Assembly (NCBI GenBank): GCA_030654835.1
Contig: JAURWS010000052.1
Span: forward strand, 1-64,000
DNA length: 64,000 nucleotides
Direction: 5' to 3'
From: Gammaproteobacteria bacterium
GTDB taxonomy: Bacteria; Pseudomonadota; Gammaproteobacteria; Pseudomonadales; Pseudohongiellaceae
Shown: positions 62,822-64,000 of the stretch, in pieces
Numbering within the stretch: position 1 is the stretch's first letter
Layout: every line of letters begins with the position of its first letter
The notes under the pieces: model-generated
Told to the model about the DNA's origin: nothing
Database searches by the model: none
Seen by the model: only the letters and a program-made list of their open reading frames with translations
Made by a program: the position numbers and the translations under genes

Positions 62822-63424
62822 TCACGACGCGATATACACCTGGATTTCCAGAATGCGGCGAAACTCGTCATCGTCTCCGTAATTGCCGGAGTCGGCCCCG
62901 CATTCGTTATCCGAAATATTGGTGAGCTCCGACAATCCCCTCCACACGATGGTGACTGTGTAGATGCCGGCACCACCGGCAGCCGGGCCGCTCACACACC
63001 CGGTCGGGTCACTCAGACCGCCGGTCTCTGTCGTGGCGCCATCCAGCATGCGGGTCTCGGTAGCGCCGTCGATGGACTGCTCCCACAACCACTGGTCGTA
63101 AGCGGCCAGCTGGGCCGTGTTGCAGCGCTCGGCACTGGTACAGCCCTGCGTCGGCTCGGTCAGCGTACCGCCTCCCAGCCCATCATCACCGGTCAGGTAT
63201 TCCTCAAGACTCAGCGGGTTGGCGCGCATTTTTTCGAGAATGTCCTGCGTCAGTATCACGGCCGTGGTGCGCTGGACGGCATCGAAGTTGGAGCGCTTGG
63301 CCACTGTCTGCAGCCCGGCCATGCTCAGAAAGCCAACGCTGACGACCAGTAGCGTCACCAGCACCTCGATCATGCCTATGCCACGCATTGTCAAACCGGT
63401 CTGTGGGCTGGCTGGCATTTTCAT
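62822..63424 (-). CDS. pilV: minor pilin PilV
   Basis: The 200-residue prepilin has a leader (MKMPASPQTGLTMRGIG) and MIEVLVTLLVVSVGFLSMAGLQ with E at the third position of the mature helix, the PilV style. It lies 2 bases after the fimT gene and before pilW, so the operon is tightly packed. Confidence 0.85.
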   Translation of the reverse strand: MKMPASPQTGLTMRGIGMIEVLVTLLVVSVGFLSMAGLQTVAKRSNFDAVQRTTAVILTQDILEKMRANPLSLEEYLTGDDGLGGGTLTEPTQGCTSAERCNTAQLAAYDQWLWEQSIDGATETRMLDGATTETGGLSDPTGCVSGPAAGGAGIYTVTIVWRGLSELTNISDNECGADSGNYGDDDEFRRILEIQVYIAS

Positions 63425-63426
63425 CG

Positions 63427-63954
63427 CTATTCGCACTCCGCGTCAGTCAGGCGGGGATGCCCCGTTGCATTCACCACAATCTCCATGGCCGTGGTGTCTG
63501 CAACACAGATATTGAAGGTCCCGGTGTCGCTGGCCGCCCCCGACGGCAAATACCGGATGAAGTCACTGTAGCTGGCAGAAACCACTGCCATCTGGCCGCC
63601 CATGCCGGTATAGGTATCCAGAATCGATTCAGAGGCGTCGTGGCCACCGGTCACTCCTGCCGTGGCATCATCTTCGAAGGCGATCCAGCCTGACTGCCAG
63701 CCGACATCTGCATCGCAGTCCTCCGGAGCATCGGGATCAATAGGACACAATGCCACTGCTGTATTGCGCGTCACCGCTTCACTGCGCGCCAGCAGCAGCG
63801 AGCTGAGGAGGTCGTTGCTGCGACTGTCCAGACGCTGGGATTCCATGAGGTCTGATAACGCAGGCGCGCCCATCGCCACCATGAGGCCAATAATGCCTAC
63901 GGTGATCAACACCTCTGTGAGGGTAAAGCCCTTGGACATCCGTGGCATGGACAT
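63427..63954 (-). CDS. fimU: minor pilin FimT/FimU (GspH type)
   Basis: The 175-residue prepilin has a short leader (MSMPRMSKG) and FTLTEVLITVGIIGLMVAMGAPAL, then a GspH/FimT-type C-terminal (LLARSEAVTRNTAVALCPI). It begins the minor-pilin operon fimU-pilV-pilW-pilX-pilY1-pilE within the window. FimT rather than FimU cannot be excluded. Confidence 0.75.
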   Translation of the reverse strand: MSMPRMSKGFTLTEVLITVGIIGLMVAMGAPALSDLMESQRLDSRSNDLLSSLLLARSEAVTRNTAVALCPIDPDAPEDCDADVGWQSGWIAFEDDATAGVTGGHDASESILDTYTGMGGQMAVVSASYSDFIRYLPSGAASDTGTFNICVADTTAMEIVVNATGHPRLTDAECE

Positions 63955-64000
63955 GATTCAGGTTCTCGTTCGTGACCTTGGCAGTGACAGGCGTGAGCAA

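Overview
The window is chromosomal DNA from a Gammaproteobacterium. Several gene orders are typical of that class: lptM-lysA-dapF-DUF484, nudF-yqiB-cpdA-yqiA-parE with parC beyond, and a block matching the Pseudomonas pil-chp neighbourhood (chpA/pilH/pilG, then divergent gshB, tonB3, yqgE, ruvX, then pilT and yggS). Coding density is high and the core is GC-rich. I cannot fix the genus from sequence alone.

Layout. (1) 1-4.77 kb is an accessory, AT-richer stretch. It holds a 5'-truncated DUF222/HNH gene, a fossil of a type I restriction methyltransferase with an in-frame stop, and five minus-strand genes: a GNAT, a small membrane protein, a P-loop kinase, an HNH nuclease and a HEPN-like protein. 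Two junctions between these genes look like integron attC sites and three are partial or collapsed, with no integrase in view, so this resembles an orphan cassette array. (2) 4.9-13.7 kb has a Spy/CpxP-like periplasmic protein, the ABC-F protein YheS, a CpxR/CpxA-like two-component pair and a Gld-type ABC exporter operon on the minus strand. (3) 14.0-25.8 kb has lptM-lysA-dapF-DUF484, then a polysaccharide block: a PIG-L deacetylase, a 1481-residue multi-domain glycosyltransferase, a methyltransferase and two GT2 enzymes. (4) 25.8-38.2 kb is twitching-motility control: a ChpA-like kinase without CheW/REC domains, PilH with a Glu in place of the phospho-Asp, PilG, gshB, TonB3, YqgE, RuvX, PilT, YggS and a FimX-like c-di-GMP effector. 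(5) 38.2-46.6 kb is a dense signalling locus: a class III nucleotide cyclase, an LqsR-like response regulator, a kinase with a CqsS/LqsS-type catalytic core, a small membrane protein, a second receiver, a multi-TM GAF histidine kinase and a GNAT-fold protein. (6) 47.1-56.8 kb holds a TonB-dependent receptor, parC/parE, yqiA, cpdA, yqiB, nudF and a parvulin. (7) 56.9-64 kb is the minor pilin operon fimT/fimU-pilV-pilW-pilX-pilY1, followed by two pilin genes.

The type IV pilus machinery is the unifying theme. It comprises the pilin and tip-adhesin operon, the retraction motor PilT, Chp-type control, a c-di-GMP effector and a nucleotide cyclase. CpdA, a cAMP phosphodiesterase homologue, lies in the same window. 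The Cqs/Lqs-type kinase and regulator directly downstream of the cyclase suggest that an extracellular or cell-state signal feeds into second-messenger control, but that link is inference.

Dispersed repeats are notable. An 84-bp palindromic REP-like element occurs twice in full. Half-copies of it lie in frame inside two signalling genes, and a full copy supplies the C-terminus of a Gld-type protein. A second REP subtype occurs twice. A 171-bp MITE-like element with 40-bp inverted ends lies between pilG and gshB. I saw no tRNA, rRNA or CRISPR array.
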